A stretch of DNA of 21,536 nucleotides from JAYWAM01 sp043782425 (GTDB taxonomy: Bacteria; Pseudomonadota; Gammaproteobacteria; Burkholderiales; Usitatibacteraceae), in NCBI GenBank assembly GCA_043782425.1, contig JAYWAM010000360.1, forward strand, positions 1 to 21,536, given 5' to 3'. The notes below the pieces were generated by a model. It had not been told where the DNA came from, ran no database searches, and saw only the letters and a program-made list of their open reading frames with translations. Both the position numbers and the translations under genes were made by a program. The first letter of the stretch is position 1, and the number at the start of each line of letters is the position of its first letter. Of the stretch, positions 4,619 through 13,056 are shown in pieces.

Positions 4619-7448
4619 CGCTAGCGTGCGGCGTTTCGCCGTGGAAAGATTGCCCGCCGCCATAGCTGCTCAAGGCGGCGATCTCGCCGCCCTTACTGAC
4701 TTTGACGGCGCAGTATTTGAGTTCGGCGATTTTGCCGACCGGATCGAGCGCGGCATTGGTGAGCAGATTCGCTGCGGCCTCGTAGAAGGCGAAGGGAATG
4801 AACACTGCGCCGAGCGGTGTGCCTTCATCGGCGCGCGCCGTGAGCACTATCTTGCCGCGGCGCGATGCGACCGTCAGCGTTTCGCCCGCAAGCACACCGA
4901 GGCGCGCCAGCTCGAGCGGATGCATTGACGCCGCCGCTTCGGGCTCCAGCGCATCGAGCACGGTTGCGCGCCGCGTCATGGAGCCGGTGTGCCAATGCTC
5001 AAGCTGGCGCCCGGTGATGAGCACCAGGGGAAAGTCGCTGTCGGGGCGCTCGTCGGCGGGGATGATGTCGGCGGGAACAAAGCGCGCGCGCCCATCCTGA
5101 GTGGGAAAGCGTTCAGTGAACACCACCGCCTGGCCCGGATCGTTGTCGCCCACGCACGGGTAGGTGACCGCAGATTCGCGCTCCAGGCGCTGCCACGAAA
5201 TACCTTGCATGCAGTGCATGGCGCGGCGCATTTCGTCGAATACTTGTTCGACACCGCTGTCGGGACCGCTGTAGTTCCAGTCCAGGCCGAGGCGTTTGGC
5301 CAACTGCTGGATGATCCATAAATCCTGGCGCGCCGCGCCGGGCGCATCGAGCGCGCGACGCCCAAGCTGCACCATGCGATCGGTGTTGGTGACGCTGCCG
5401 CTTTTTTCCGGCCACGCGGAAGCGGGAAGGATGACATCGGCGAGATAGGCGGTTTCGGTGAGAAAAATATCCTGCACCACGAGCATCTCGAGCCGCGCCA
5501 GCGCGGCGCGCGCATGGTTGGCATCGGGGTCGGACATGGCGGGATTTTCTCCCATCACCAGCATGCCGCGAATTTTGCCTTCATACGCGGCGTTGATGAT
5601 CTCGACCACGGTGAGGCCGGGGCGGGGATCGAGTCTTGTTCCCCACAATTTTTCGAAGCGCTCCTGGTTGGCGGGGTTATCGACGCGCTGATAGTCGGGA
5701 TACATCATGGGGATGAGTCCCGCATCCGATGCGCCCTGCACGTTATTCTGCCCGCGCAGCGGATGCAGGCCGGTTCCGGGACGGCCGATCTGACCGGTCA
5801 TGAGCGTGAGCGCGATCAGGCAGCGCGCGTTGTCGGTGCCGTGCACATGCTGCGAAATGCCCATACCCCATAAGATCATCGAACTCTTCGAGGTTGCAAA
5901 GGCGCGCGCCACTTCGCGGATGATGGGTGCGGCGATGCCGCAAATCGGCGCCATCAGCTCGGGGCTGTAGTTTTTCGCATTGTCTTTAAGCACCGCGTAG
6001 TTGACGGTGCGCGTGCGGATGAATTCCTCGTCAGCCAGACCCTCGTCTATGATGGTGTAAATCAGCGCATTGAGCAGCGCAACATCGGTATCGGCGTTAA
6101 ATTGCAGGTTGCGCCAGGCGTGGCGCGCGATGTCGGTGACGCGCGGATCGGCGACGATGAGCTTGGCGCCGTTCTTGATCGCGTTCTTGATCCACGTCGC
6201 CGCTACCGGATGGTTCGAGGCGGGATTGGCGCCGATGAGCAAAATCACCTCGGCGTTGGCGACATCGGATACCTGATTCGACACCGCGCCGGAGCCGACG
6301 CCCTCGAGCAGCGCCGCCACCGATGAGGCGTGACACAGGCGCGTGCAATGATCGACGTTGTTGGTGCCGAAACCGCTGCGCACCAGTTTCTGAAACAGGT
6401 AGGCTTCTTCGTTGCTGCCCTTGGCGCTGCCGAATCCGGCGAGCGCCGCCGGGTCAGATTCGGCGCGTATGCTGCGCAGCGATGTGGCGGCAAAATCGAG
6501 CGCTTCCTCCCACGTGGCTTCGCGGAAAACGCTGCGCCAGTTGTCGGGATCGAGCTTGAAGCCGGCGGTCTTCGCCACACCGGCGATGCGTATCAGCGGC
6601 GTAGTCAGGCGTTGGCGATGATGCGCGTAGTCGAAACCATAGCGGCCTTTCACGCACAAACGCTGGTGATTGGCAGGGCCGTCGCGCCCATCGACGCGCA
6701 GGATGGTGTTGTCCTTGACGTGATAGGTGAGCTGGCAGCCGACACCGCAATACGGGCACACCGAATCCACCGTCTTGTCGGCTTTAAGCAGATAGGCGCC
6801 CTTGGCCGGCGCCAACGCGCCCGTGGGGCAGGCTTGCACGCATTCGCCGCACGCCACACAGGTCGATGCGCCCAGGGCGTCATCGAAATCGAATACGATT
6901 TTCGCTTCAGCGCCGCGTGCGGCGTAGCCGATCACGTCATTCACCTGCACCTCGCGGCAGGCGCGCACGCAGCGCGTGCACTGGATGCAGGCGCCTAGAT
7001 TCACCGCAATGGCGGGATGCGAAACATCGGCATTTTCTCGCAGGCGCGGCTTAAAGCGCGGCGCAACCACACCGAGTTTTTTCGCCCATAGTTCCAGCTC
7101 GTTGTCTTCGGGTTTGAAGTTGTGCGATGGCATGTCCGACTTGAGCAGTTCGAGCACCATTTTCTGCGACTGCATAGCGCGCTGTGATTGGCTCGACACT
7201 TGCATGCCCGCAGCAGGAATGCGGCAGCAAGCAGGCGCGAGCACGCGCTCGCCCTGGATCTCGACCATGCACACGCGGCAGTTGCCATCTGCGCGCATGC
7301 CCGGCGTGTAGCAAAGATGCGGAATTTCCACGCCGTGACGTTGCGCGGTCTCGATGATGGTTTCGGCGCTGCTGCCCTGGACAATGCGGCCGTTGAGCGT
7401 GAACTCTATCGGAGCGGCTTTGGCTAAGGGCTTTGGCATTGTGTTCAT
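4608..7448 (-). CDS. fdsA: NAD-dependent formate dehydrogenase, catalytic alpha subunit
   Basis: The product has 946 residues and is the molybdopterin subunit that oxidises formate to CO2 in the cytoplasm. In order, it has a [2Fe-2S] ferredoxin domain (C46, C57, C60 and C74 or C75), two ferredoxin [4Fe-4S] motifs (C154-C157-C160-C164 and C197-C200-C203-C207), the Mo-domain [4Fe-4S] site (C231, C234, C238, C265) and bis-MGD domains to the C-terminus. VDHCTRLCHASSVAAL supplies the Mo ligand C372 (a Cys, not selenocysteine) followed by the conserved H373. No Cys lies between 75 and 154, where NuoG-type proteins carry a His/Cys3 cluster; only H109 remains. The start overlaps the upstream fdsB stop as ATGA (7445-7448), so translation is probably coupled. 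The usual maturation genes fdsC and fdhD and the small subunit fdsD are not in the window. Confidence 0.95.
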   Translation of the reverse strand: MNTMPKPLAKAAPIEFTLNGRIVQGSSAETIIETAQRHGVEIPHLCYTPGMRADGNCRVCMVEIQGERVLAPACCRIPAAGMQVSSQSQRAMQSQKMVLELLKSDMPSHNFKPEDNELELWAKKLGVVAPRFKPRLRENADVSHPAIAVNLGACIQCTRCVRACREVQVNDVIGYAARGAEAKIVFDFDDALGASTCVACGECVQACPTGALAPAKGAYLLKADKTVDSVCPYCGVGCQLTYHVKDNTILRVDGRDGPANHQRLCVKGRYGFDYAHHRQRLTTPLIRIAGVAKTAGFKLDPDNWRSVFREATWEEALDFAATSLRSIRAESDPAALAGFGSAKGSNEEAYLFQKLVRSGFGTNNVDHCTRLCHASSVAALLEGVGSGAVSNQVSDVANAEVILLIGANPASNHPVAATWIKNAIKNGAKLIVADPRVTDIARHAWRNLQFNADTDVALLNALIYTIIDEGLADEEFIRTRTVNYAVLKDNAKNYSPELMAPICGIAAPIIREVARAFATSKSSMILWGMGISQHVHGTDNARCLIALTLMTGQIGRPGTGLHPLRGQNNVQGASDAGLIPMMYPDYQRVDNPANQERFEKLWGTRLDPRPGLTVVEIINAAYEGKIRGMLVMGENPAMSDPDANHARAALARLEMLVVQDIFLTETAYLADVILPASAWPEKSGSVTNTDRMVQLGRRALDAPGAARQDLWIIQQLAKRLGLDWNYSGPDSGVEQVFDEMRRAMHCMQGISWQRLERESAVTYPCVGDNDPGQAVVFTERFPTQDGRARFVPADIIPADERPDSDFPLVLITGRQLEHWHTGSMTRRATVLDALEPEAAASMHPLELARLGVLAGETLTVASRRGKIVLTARADEGTPLGAVFIPFAFYEAAANLLTNAALDPVGKIAELKYCAVKVSKGGEIAALSSYGGGQSFHGETPHASDEC

Positions 7449-9190
7449 ATCTCATGAGAAAAATATTTGATGACGCTGCGTATTGGGTTCGGTGCGGCTT
7501 GGCCCAGGCCGCAAATCGAGGCATCGGCCATCGCCTGTGAAAGTTCTTCAAGCAGGCCTTTATCCCACTGCGCCGCTTCGAGCAAGTGCGCAGCTTTTTG
7601 TGTGCCAACACGGCACGGCGTGCATTTGCCGCACGACTCGTGCGCGAAAAAGCGCATCAGGTTGAGCGCTGCATCGCGCGCTTTGTCGTGCTGCGACAAA
7701 ATAATCACTGCCGCCGAACCGATGAAACAGCCGTGCGCTTGCAGGGTATCGAAATCAAGTGGAACATCACTCAGGCTGGCGGGCAGAATGCCGCCCGATG
7801 CGCCGCCCGGCAGGTAGGCGTAGAACTCGTGGCCCCGCAACATGCCGCCGCAATATTCATCAATCAACTCCTTGACCGTGATGCCCGCTGGCGCAAGATG
7901 CACGCCGGGATTTTTGACGCGGCCCGATACCGAGAAGGAACGCACACCTTTGCGGCCATTGCGTCCCTGCGCTGTGAACCACTCGGCGCCCTGCTCAAGA
8001 ATGGCGCGCACCCAGTAAAGCGATTCCATATTGTGTTCCAGCGTCGGGCGGCCGAACAGACCCGCCTGCGCCACATAGGGCGGGCGCAGACGCGGCATGC
8101 CGCGCTTGCCTTCGATGGATTCAATCATCGCCGATTCTTCGCCGCAGATATAAGCGCCTGCACCGCGGCGCAAATGGATTACCGGAATAGTCAAACCCGC
8201 AGGCGCAATAGCGCTCAACGCCGCAGGCAACACGCTCAACTCGCGTTGCAGTAATTCACGGCAGGCGTGATATTCGTCGCGCAGATAAATGTAGATGGTA
8301 TCGATGCCCACCGCCCAGGAGGCAATCAGCATGCCTTCAAGAAAGCGATGCACATCGCGTTCGAGAAAATGGCGATCCTTGAAAGTGCCGGGCTCGCCTT
8401 CATCGATGTTGACCGCCATGAGTCGCGGGCGCGGTTCAGCGCGCACGATGCGCCATTTGCGCCCAAGCGGAAAACCTGCGCCGCCCAGGCCGCGCAGACC
8501 GGAATTTTCCATACAGGCGATGACATCCTCGGCGGCGCGTTTGCCGCTTACGCAATCCAGCCAGGTGCGGTAACCGCCTGCAGCGTGATAGGTATTAAAA
8601 TCGCTGACGTGATCGCTAGGCTCGATGGCGTGCGCCTTGATGTGGCGCTGTTTCAGCGCCTGCATGACATTTTCCACGCTAGCGTGCCCAAAAGCATTCT
8701 GTCCCACACACACAGCGGGCGCTGCGGCGCAACGCCCGATGCACGGCGCGGCGATGACGCGCACTTCAGCACCGAGCGCATTTTTCAAATTGACGAGTAA
8801 TTCGTCGCCGCCCGCCATTTTGCAGGAAAGCGTGTCGCAAACTCTGACTGTCAACAATGGTGGCGCTGCTTCGCCCTCTTTCACCACGTCGAAATGATGA
8901 TAGAAAGTGGCGACCTCATACACTTCTGCCATCGCCAGCTTCATCTGTGCGGCGAGGGCGGCTAGATGGGCGGCGGATAAATGTCCGTAACTATCCTGAA
9001 TGCAGTGTAAATATTCAACCAGCAGATCGCGGCTGGGCGCAGCGTCGCCAAAACGGGCGTGCAGTAGCGCGTGGATTTGTTCGCGTGCAGCGGGATCAAC
9101 GGCGCGCCCCTTTGGCGTCGCACGCGCGCGCTTGCCGATGAATGCAATCGGTATGGAAGGTGCAGTGCGGTCGTTCACGTCGTCTGCCAT
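7445..9190 (-). CDS. fdsB: Formate dehydrogenase FdsG-FdsB fusion, NADH-binding subunit
   Basis: The product has 581 residues and passes electrons from FdsA to NAD+. Residues of about 30-185 form a NuoE/FdsG-type thioredoxin-like domain with [2Fe-2S] ligands C118, C123, C150 and C154. Residues of about 195-581 form a NuoF/FdsB domain: the FMN site GLRGLGGAGFPLGRKW (231-246), the region NIDEGEPGTFKDR (261-273), the stretch RRGAGAYICGEESA and the [4Fe-4S] ligands C520, C523, C526 and C560. In most fds operons these two parts are separate genes; here they are one frame with no internal stop. AGG lies nine bases before the ATG. It is the first gene of a two-gene operon with fdsA. A promoter-like pair lies just upstream and a hairpin separates it from sucD. 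Confidence 0.95.
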   Translation of the reverse strand: MADDVNDRTAPSIPIAFIGKRARATPKGRAVDPAAREQIHALLHARFGDAAPSRDLLVEYLHCIQDSYGHLSAAHLAALAAQMKLAMAEVYEVATFYHHFDVVKEGEAAPPLLTVRVCDTLSCKMAGGDELLVNLKNALGAEVRVIAAPCIGRCAAAPAVCVGQNAFGHASVENVMQALKQRHIKAHAIEPSDHVSDFNTYHAAGGYRTWLDCVSGKRAAEDVIACMENSGLRGLGGAGFPLGRKWRIVRAEPRPRLMAVNIDEGEPGTFKDRHFLERDVHRFLEGMLIASWAVGIDTIYIYLRDEYHACRELLQRELSVLPAALSAIAPAGLTIPVIHLRRGAGAYICGEESAMIESIEGKRGMPRLRPPYVAQAGLFGRPTLEHNMESLYWVRAILEQGAEWFTAQGRNGRKGVRSFSVSGRVKNPGVHLAPAGITVKELIDEYCGGMLRGHEFYAYLPGGASGGILPASLSDVPLDFDTLQAHGCFIGSAAVIILSQHDKARDAALNLMRFFAHESCGKCTPCRVGTQKAAHLLEAAQWDKGLLEELSQAMADASICGLGQAAPNPIRSVIKYFSHEI

Positions 9191-9220
9191 ACGGTAGCGC
9201 CTAAATATCGACCTGGGATA

Positions 9221-9248
9221 ATGATAGAACTCTACGCTGCTGCGTTAA
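9221..9248 (-). promoter_or_regulatory. Possible sigma70 promoter for fdsB-fdsA
   Basis: Read on the minus strand, TTAACG (9243-9248) and TATCAT (9221-9226) are 16 bases apart and match the -35 and -10 consensus at four and five of six positions. Transcription would start near 9214, about 24 bases before the fdsB ATG. The pair lies downstream of the sucD terminator-like hairpin, as expected for an independent promoter. Confidence 0.4.
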
Positions 9249-9260
9249 GTGTGCGCCACT

Positions 9261-9291
9261 GAAAACGGCGCGCACTAGCGCTCCCGTTTTC
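9261..9291 (-). terminator. Hairpin between sucD and fdsB
   Basis: GAAAACGG (9261-9268) pairs with CCGTTTTC (9284-9291), and inner GCGC blocks also pair around ACTA. It begins about a dozen bases beyond the sucD stop on the minus strand. The 3' stem ends in TTTTC rather than a full U-run, so it is a probable but imperfect intrinsic terminator. Its symmetric A and T ends could let it work in both directions. Confidence 0.6.
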
Positions 9292-9302
9292 AAACCCCCA
9301 GC

Positions 9303-10181
9303 TTATTTGAGCATGGCCTTGAGTGTCTTGCCCATCTCGGCCGGGTTGCGCGTGACGGTGATGCCGCATTCTTCCATGACCGCGAGCTTCTCCTGCGCGG
9401 TGCCTTTGCCGCCTGAAACTATCGCACCGGCGTGGCCCATGCGTTTTCCGGGAGGCGCGGTGATGCCGGCGATGAAGCCCACCACCGGCTTTTTCATATG
9501 CTCCTTGATCCAGCGTGCGGCGGTTTCCTCATCCGATCCGCCGATTTCGCCCACCATGATGACGGCTTCGGTGTTGGGGTCGTCGTTGAACATTTTCATC
9601 ACGTCGATGTGTTTCAAGCCATTCACCGGATCACCACCTATGCCGACGCAGCTTGACTGGCCCAGGCCCAATTCGGCGAGCTGGCCGACCGCTTCATAGG
9701 TGAGCGTGCCGGAGCGCGACACCACGCCGATGGGGCCTTTCTTGTGGATGTGGCCGGGCATGATGCCGATCTTGATTTCGTCTGGCGTGATGACGCCAGG
9801 GCAGTTCGGCCCGATGAGCAGGGTGCGCTTGCCAAACATTTTGTAACGCGTGCGCATCATGTCGCGCACCGGAATGCCTTCGGTAATGCAAATCACCAGA
9901 TCAAGACCGGCTTCGACCGCTTCGTCGATGGCGGCGGCGGCGAATGGCGGCGGTACATAGATAACCGAGGCGTTGGCGCCAGTGTGCTCCTTGGCTTCTT
10001 TTACGCTATCGAAAATCGGCACGCCCTCGAATTCCTGGCCGCCTTTTTTGGGCGTAACCCCGGCCACAAAACACTCGCGCCCGAATGCATAGCCGAGGCA
10101 TTGTGTGGTGTGGAACTGCCCGGTTTTGCCGGTGATGCCCTGGGTTATGACGCGCGTGTTTTTGTTGATGAGAATTGCCAT
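9303..10181 (-). CDS. sucD: Succinyl-CoA synthetase, alpha subunit
   Basis: The product has 292 residues, close to the 289 of E. coli SucD. It opens with MAILINKNTRVITQGITGKTGQFHT, the CoA-binding Rossmann region. It includes IGPNCPGVITP and ends with the catalytic phosphohistidine segment GKRMGHAGAIVSGG (H250). With SucC it converts succinyl-CoA plus ADP (or GDP) and phosphate to succinate, CoA and ATP (or GTP) in the TCA cycle. The start at 10181 is preferred because AGGAAG lies six bases upstream; a TTG at 10199 would place that ribosome-binding site inside the gene. It follows sucC on the same strand with a 156-base gap that holds a dispersed repeat. Confidence 0.97.
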   Translation of the reverse strand: MAILINKNTRVITQGITGKTGQFHTTQCLGYAFGRECFVAGVTPKKGGQEFEGVPIFDSVKEAKEHTGANASVIYVPPPFAAAAIDEAVEAGLDLVICITEGIPVRDMMRTRYKMFGKRTLLIGPNCPGVITPDEIKIGIMPGHIHKKGPIGVVSRSGTLTYEAVGQLAELGLGQSSCVGIGGDPVNGLKHIDVMKMFNDDPNTEAVIMVGEIGGSDEETAARWIKEHMKKPVVGFIAGITAPPGKRMGHAGAIVSGGKGTAQEKLAVMEECGITVTRNPAEMGKTLKAMLK

Positions 10182-10250
10182 GTGTCTTCCTTCTTCCAAA
10201 AAACCTCAATTCCGTTTCGGCTGATAACTTTCGCAGTCACCGTGCAGATT

Positions 10251-10296
10251 TTTCACCCCTCACCCCTGCCCTCTCCCCGCAAGCGGGGCGAGGGAG
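10251..10296. repeat. Dispersed CCCTCTCCCC-type repeat inside the sucC-sucD gap
   Basis: CACCCCTCACCCC is followed by CCTCTCCCCGC, AA and GCGGGGCGAGGG, forming a GC-rich hairpin with one mismatch. It is a variant of the units at 4179 and 4263. Sitting between sucC and sucD on the minus strand, it may trim or partly stop the transcript and so change subunit ratio. This is inferred from position only. Confidence 0.75.
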
Positions 10297-10337
10297 AAAA
10301 GCAACGGCGCTCAAGCCGTCACCTTCGTGGAGATGCC

Positions 10338-11504
10338 CTAATGTTTCTGTATCGCCGCGACAATTTTTTGCGCAGCCTCGGCCATGTTGTCGGCGGAAAT
10401 GATGGGCAGACCCGAATCTGCGAGCATCTGCTTGCCCAGCGCATCATTGGTGCCTTTCATGCGCACTACCAGCGGCACCGAGAGATTCACTTGCTTCACT
10501 GCGGTAATGATGCCGCTGGCGATGGTGTCGCAACGCATGATGCCGCCGAAGATGTTGACCAGTATGCCTTTCACGTTGGGGTTTTTGAGCATGATCTTGA
10601 AAGCTTCGGTGACTTTCTCGGCGGTCGCGCCGCCACCTACATCGAGAAAGTTGGCCGGGCTGGCGCCATAAAGTTTGATGGTATCCATTGTGGCCATCGC
10701 CAGGCCCGCGCCGTTCACCAGACAGCCGATATTGCCGTCGAGCGAGATGTAAGAGAGGTCGAATTTAGAGGCTTCTATTTCGGACGGATCCTCTTCATCG
10801 AGATCGCGCAGCGCAACAATTTCAGGATGGCGAAATAGCGCGTTGGAATCGAAATTCATCTTGGCATCTAGCGCCAGCACTTTGCCCTCGCCGGTGAGAA
10901 TGAGCGGATTGATTTCGGCCAGCGAGCAATCGCATTCGTCAAACGCCTTGTACAAGCCCTGTAGAAAGTGCCGCGCCTGCGCCACAGCCAGTTCGGGAAT
11001 ACCGATTTTGCGCGCTGCGTCTTCGGCCTCGCCATCTTTCAACCCTGTGCCGGGGTCGATGAATACTTTATGAATTTTTTCAGGCGTATGCTCAGCCACT
11101 TCCTCGATGTTCATGCCGCCTTCGGAGCTTGCCATCAGGCACACGCGCTGCGTGGCGCGATCCACCACCATGCCGATGTAAAGCTCTTTTTTGATGTCGG
11201 CGCCCTCTTCGATAAGCAGGCGCTTGACCACGCGGCCTTGCGGCCCGGTCTGGTGCGTCACCAGCGTCATGCCGAGAATTTTTTGGGCATAACTGCGCAC
11301 TTCTTCGATTGATTTGGCGACTTTCACGCCACCGCCCTTGCCGCGCCCGCCCGCATGAATCTGCGCCTTGACGACCCACACTTTCCCGCCCAGCGATTGC
11401 GCCGCCTTGACGGCTTCGTCCACACTGAAACACGCCACGCCGCGCGGCGTCTCAACGCCGTATTTACGCAGAATTTCCTTACCTTGGTATTCGTGAATAT
11501 TCAT
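10338..11504 (-). CDS. sucC: Succinyl-CoA synthetase, beta subunit
   Basis: The product has 388 residues, the same length as E. coli SucC. It starts MNIHEYQGKEILRKYGV, followed by the ATP-grasp domain with AQIHAGGRGKGGGVKVAKS. It contains the metal-site segment AEINPLI and ends with the CoA-ligase domain (GGGATAEKVTEAFKI, VNIFGGIMRCD). The subunit binds the nucleotide and the succinate. AAGGACG precedes the ATG by about 11 bases. It lies 30 bases after DUF2889 and is upstream of sucD, so the three are probably one transcript. Confidence 0.97.
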   Translation of the reverse strand: MNIHEYQGKEILRKYGVETPRGVACFSVDEAVKAAQSLGGKVWVVKAQIHAGGRGKGGGVKVAKSIEEVRSYAQKILGMTLVTHQTGPQGRVVKRLLIEEGADIKKELYIGMVVDRATQRVCLMASSEGGMNIEEVAEHTPEKIHKVFIDPGTGLKDGEAEDAARKIGIPELAVAQARHFLQGLYKAFDECDCSLAEINPLILTGEGKVLALDAKMNFDSNALFRHPEIVALRDLDEEDPSEIEASKFDLSYISLDGNIGCLVNGAGLAMATMDTIKLYGASPANFLDVGGGATAEKVTEAFKIMLKNPNVKGILVNIFGGIMRCDTIASGIITAVKQVNLSVPLVVRMKGTNDALGKQMLADSGLPIISADNMAEAAQKIVAAIQKH

Positions 11505-11534
11505 GAGTTTTGCATCGTCCTTGATTGTTGCATG

Positions 11535-12119
11535 TCAGTGATTTTCGCTGCCTGTGTTATCTGCACTATTATCCACCGCGCTTGCTGCACCTCGATACCA
11601 CCTTGGATAGAAACGCTGCACCGCGGGCTTGGTGACATCTAGCGCGTGACATCGATCCAATTGAAATGGTCTTTTGTCGGGGTTTTGCAGGCCTTGTCCG
11701 GCAACGGTTTGAAACGCCGCCGTCGCCAGGCTGCCGATCAACTCTGTGATGTGCGTGCAACCATTCACGCCGCCGAGCAATTCCTTCACGCGGTTTGAAA
11801 ACCCTGGGCGGATGACCAGTCCGATGAGTTTTTTATAATCGGGCGTGATGGTGTTGCAATAGCCCTCATAAGGCATGGCGTCCGATGCGGCCTCTGCATC
11901 AACAATGGTGAACGAGTTGTCGATGGTAATGCGCAGCCACATCGAGTGAATCGGCTCACCCGCTTTGCGCAAACCGCTGGCGACGCGAAACTCCACCTCC
12001 TTGGTGTCTTGCAAATGCCCCTCGATATCAAACAGGCCGTCTGCACGCTTGTAACCGCGCACCACAATATCGCGGTGATGCAGGCTTTGCCGCGCCACCT
12101 TTTGCTCCGGCAGCGGCAT
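11535..12119 (-). CDS. DUF2889 family protein
   Basis: The product has 194 residues and is soluble, with no signal peptide. It matches the DUF2889 pattern: an N-terminal HHRDIVVRGYKRADGLFDIE, then HLQDTK, GEPIHSMWLRITID, DAEAASDAMPY, and a final GVNGCTHITELIGSLATAAFQT. The family's biochemical role is unknown. The conserved GCTH motif has been suggestive of a metal or catalytic site but I know of no proof. Placement directly upstream of sucC (30-base gap) matches a layout I recall from other betaproteobacteria, which hints at a link with succinyl-CoA metabolism. The tail after about residue 150 looks variable. Confidence 0.88.
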   Translation of the reverse strand: MPLPEQKVARQSLHHRDIVVRGYKRADGLFDIEGHLQDTKEVEFRVASGLRKAGEPIHSMWLRITIDNSFTIVDAEAASDAMPYEGYCNTITPDYKKLIGLVIRPGFSNRVKELLGGVNGCTHITELIGSLATAAFQTVAGQGLQNPDKRPFQLDRCHALDVTKPAVQRFYPRWYRGAASAVDNSADNTGSENH

Positions 12120-12197
12120 TATGCAGCCTGCCGGTAAGTGTGCAGCGCCCGCGCGACAGAAGTATTAGCCAACGCCGCAGCATGGGTTGGTGCGAAA

Positions 12198-12227
12198 ATA
12201 GAATGGCTCATCCAGCAAGTTTAACAA
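12198..12227 (-). promoter_or_regulatory. Possible promoter for the DUF2889-sucC-sucD operon
   Basis: On the minus strand, TTGTTA (12222-12227) and TTCTAT (12198-12203) lie 18 bases apart, about 80 bases before the DUF2889 ATG. The match to sigma70 is modest. No other strong candidate was seen in the 202-base gap, which also holds the small hairpin GACGC-TGG-GCGTC near 12255-12267. Confidence 0.3.
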
Positions 12228-12321
12228 AAAACGCTGTTTGCCCCCTATTACCATGACGCCCAGCGTCCACTGTAGCGTAGTGGCAGAAAAGTGTAGCTTT
12301 TATTGACGATCCGATTTGCGA

Positions 12322-12945
12322 TTAGGCCTTGATGTAGGCGGGCGCCTGCTCGTGGTTTTCGAAGCTGCCATATCTTGTAGATGACGGATAGTACTCGGCG
12401 CCGAACTGAACCTTGCCGGCGGCCTCGTCACCGCCCACGCTCGCGATGAAGGCGAGCATCATATCCATGCCTGCTGAAATACCGGCGGATGACCAGACAT
12501 CGCCGTCGCGTACGAAGCGCTGCTCGACTACCTCAACATCGCCCAGTGCACGCAGACGCCCCAAAGAACCCCAGTGGGTGGTTGCCTTCTTTCCGGCAAG
12601 AAGCCCTGCGGCGTACAAGACGAACGAGCCAGTGCACACGGAAAGAATTGCCTTGCAGCCCTGAGCCTGTGTAGTAACGAATTTTATAATTTCTGGGTTG
12701 TTGACTTCCTGCCGGGTGCCTTGACCTCCAGGCACAAGCAAATAGTCCAGCGGTGGGCAGTCCGCGAAGGAAACATGCGGATTGATCGACAGGCCTTTGG
12801 CGCAGATGACGGGCTCAAGCTTTTGAGCGACGATGAGACAGTTCTCCGGGCCGCCCGCAACCTTGCTCCACATAGTGAGCATTTCCCACGGCCCCACAAA
12901 GTCCAGCTCTTCGACTTGGTTAAAGACTACGATACCGAAGTTCAT
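12322..12945 (-). CDS. DJ-1/PfpI family protein, isonitrile hydratase-like
   Basis: The product has 207 residues and is cytosolic. It begins MNFGIVVFNQVEELDFVGPWE and has the nucleophile elbow AILSVCTGSFVLYAAGLLAGKKATTHW with C104 followed by T105. D15, C104 and T105 fall where isonitrile hydratase (InhA) places its catalytic residues, so hydration of an isonitrile to an N-formamide is possible. The AraC-fused regulators of this superfamily have an extra DNA-binding domain that is absent here. The C-terminal AGISAGMDMMLAFIA is typical of the InhA branch. AAAGGTGA lies just before the ATG. It appears monocistronic, with gaps of more than 100 bases on both sides. The substrate is not proven. 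Confidence 0.85.
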   Translation of the reverse strand: MNFGIVVFNQVEELDFVGPWEMLTMWSKVAGGPENCLIVAQKLEPVICAKGLSINPHVSFADCPPLDYLLVPGGQGTRQEVNNPEIIKFVTTQAQGCKAILSVCTGSFVLYAAGLLAGKKATTHWGSLGRLRALGDVEVVEQRFVRDGDVWSSAGISAGMDMMLAFIASVGGDEAAGKVQFGAEYYPSSTRYGSFENHEQAPAYIKA

Positions 12946-13056
12946 GAATCACCTTTCTGGCCGCCTTGTCCAAGATTCGGCCACTCTGCTTCATTCCTTT
13001 TCTCACCACTGGTTTCTTAAAATGGACTGCTCGAAATCGCAAACATTCGTCGTGCA

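Noticed and set aside
6330..6998. 222-codon open frame on the plus strand
   Set aside because: It is antisense to the iron-sulfur part of fdsA, a well-supported gene, and shows no domain.
10182..10199. TTG start adding six residues to sucD
   Set aside because: The added bases contain the AGGAAG ribosome-binding site that serves the ATG at 10181, and the family starts there.
9744..10838. 364-codon open frame on the plus strand
   Set aside because: It runs antisense through sucD and sucC and across the GC-rich repeat between them, with no family pattern.
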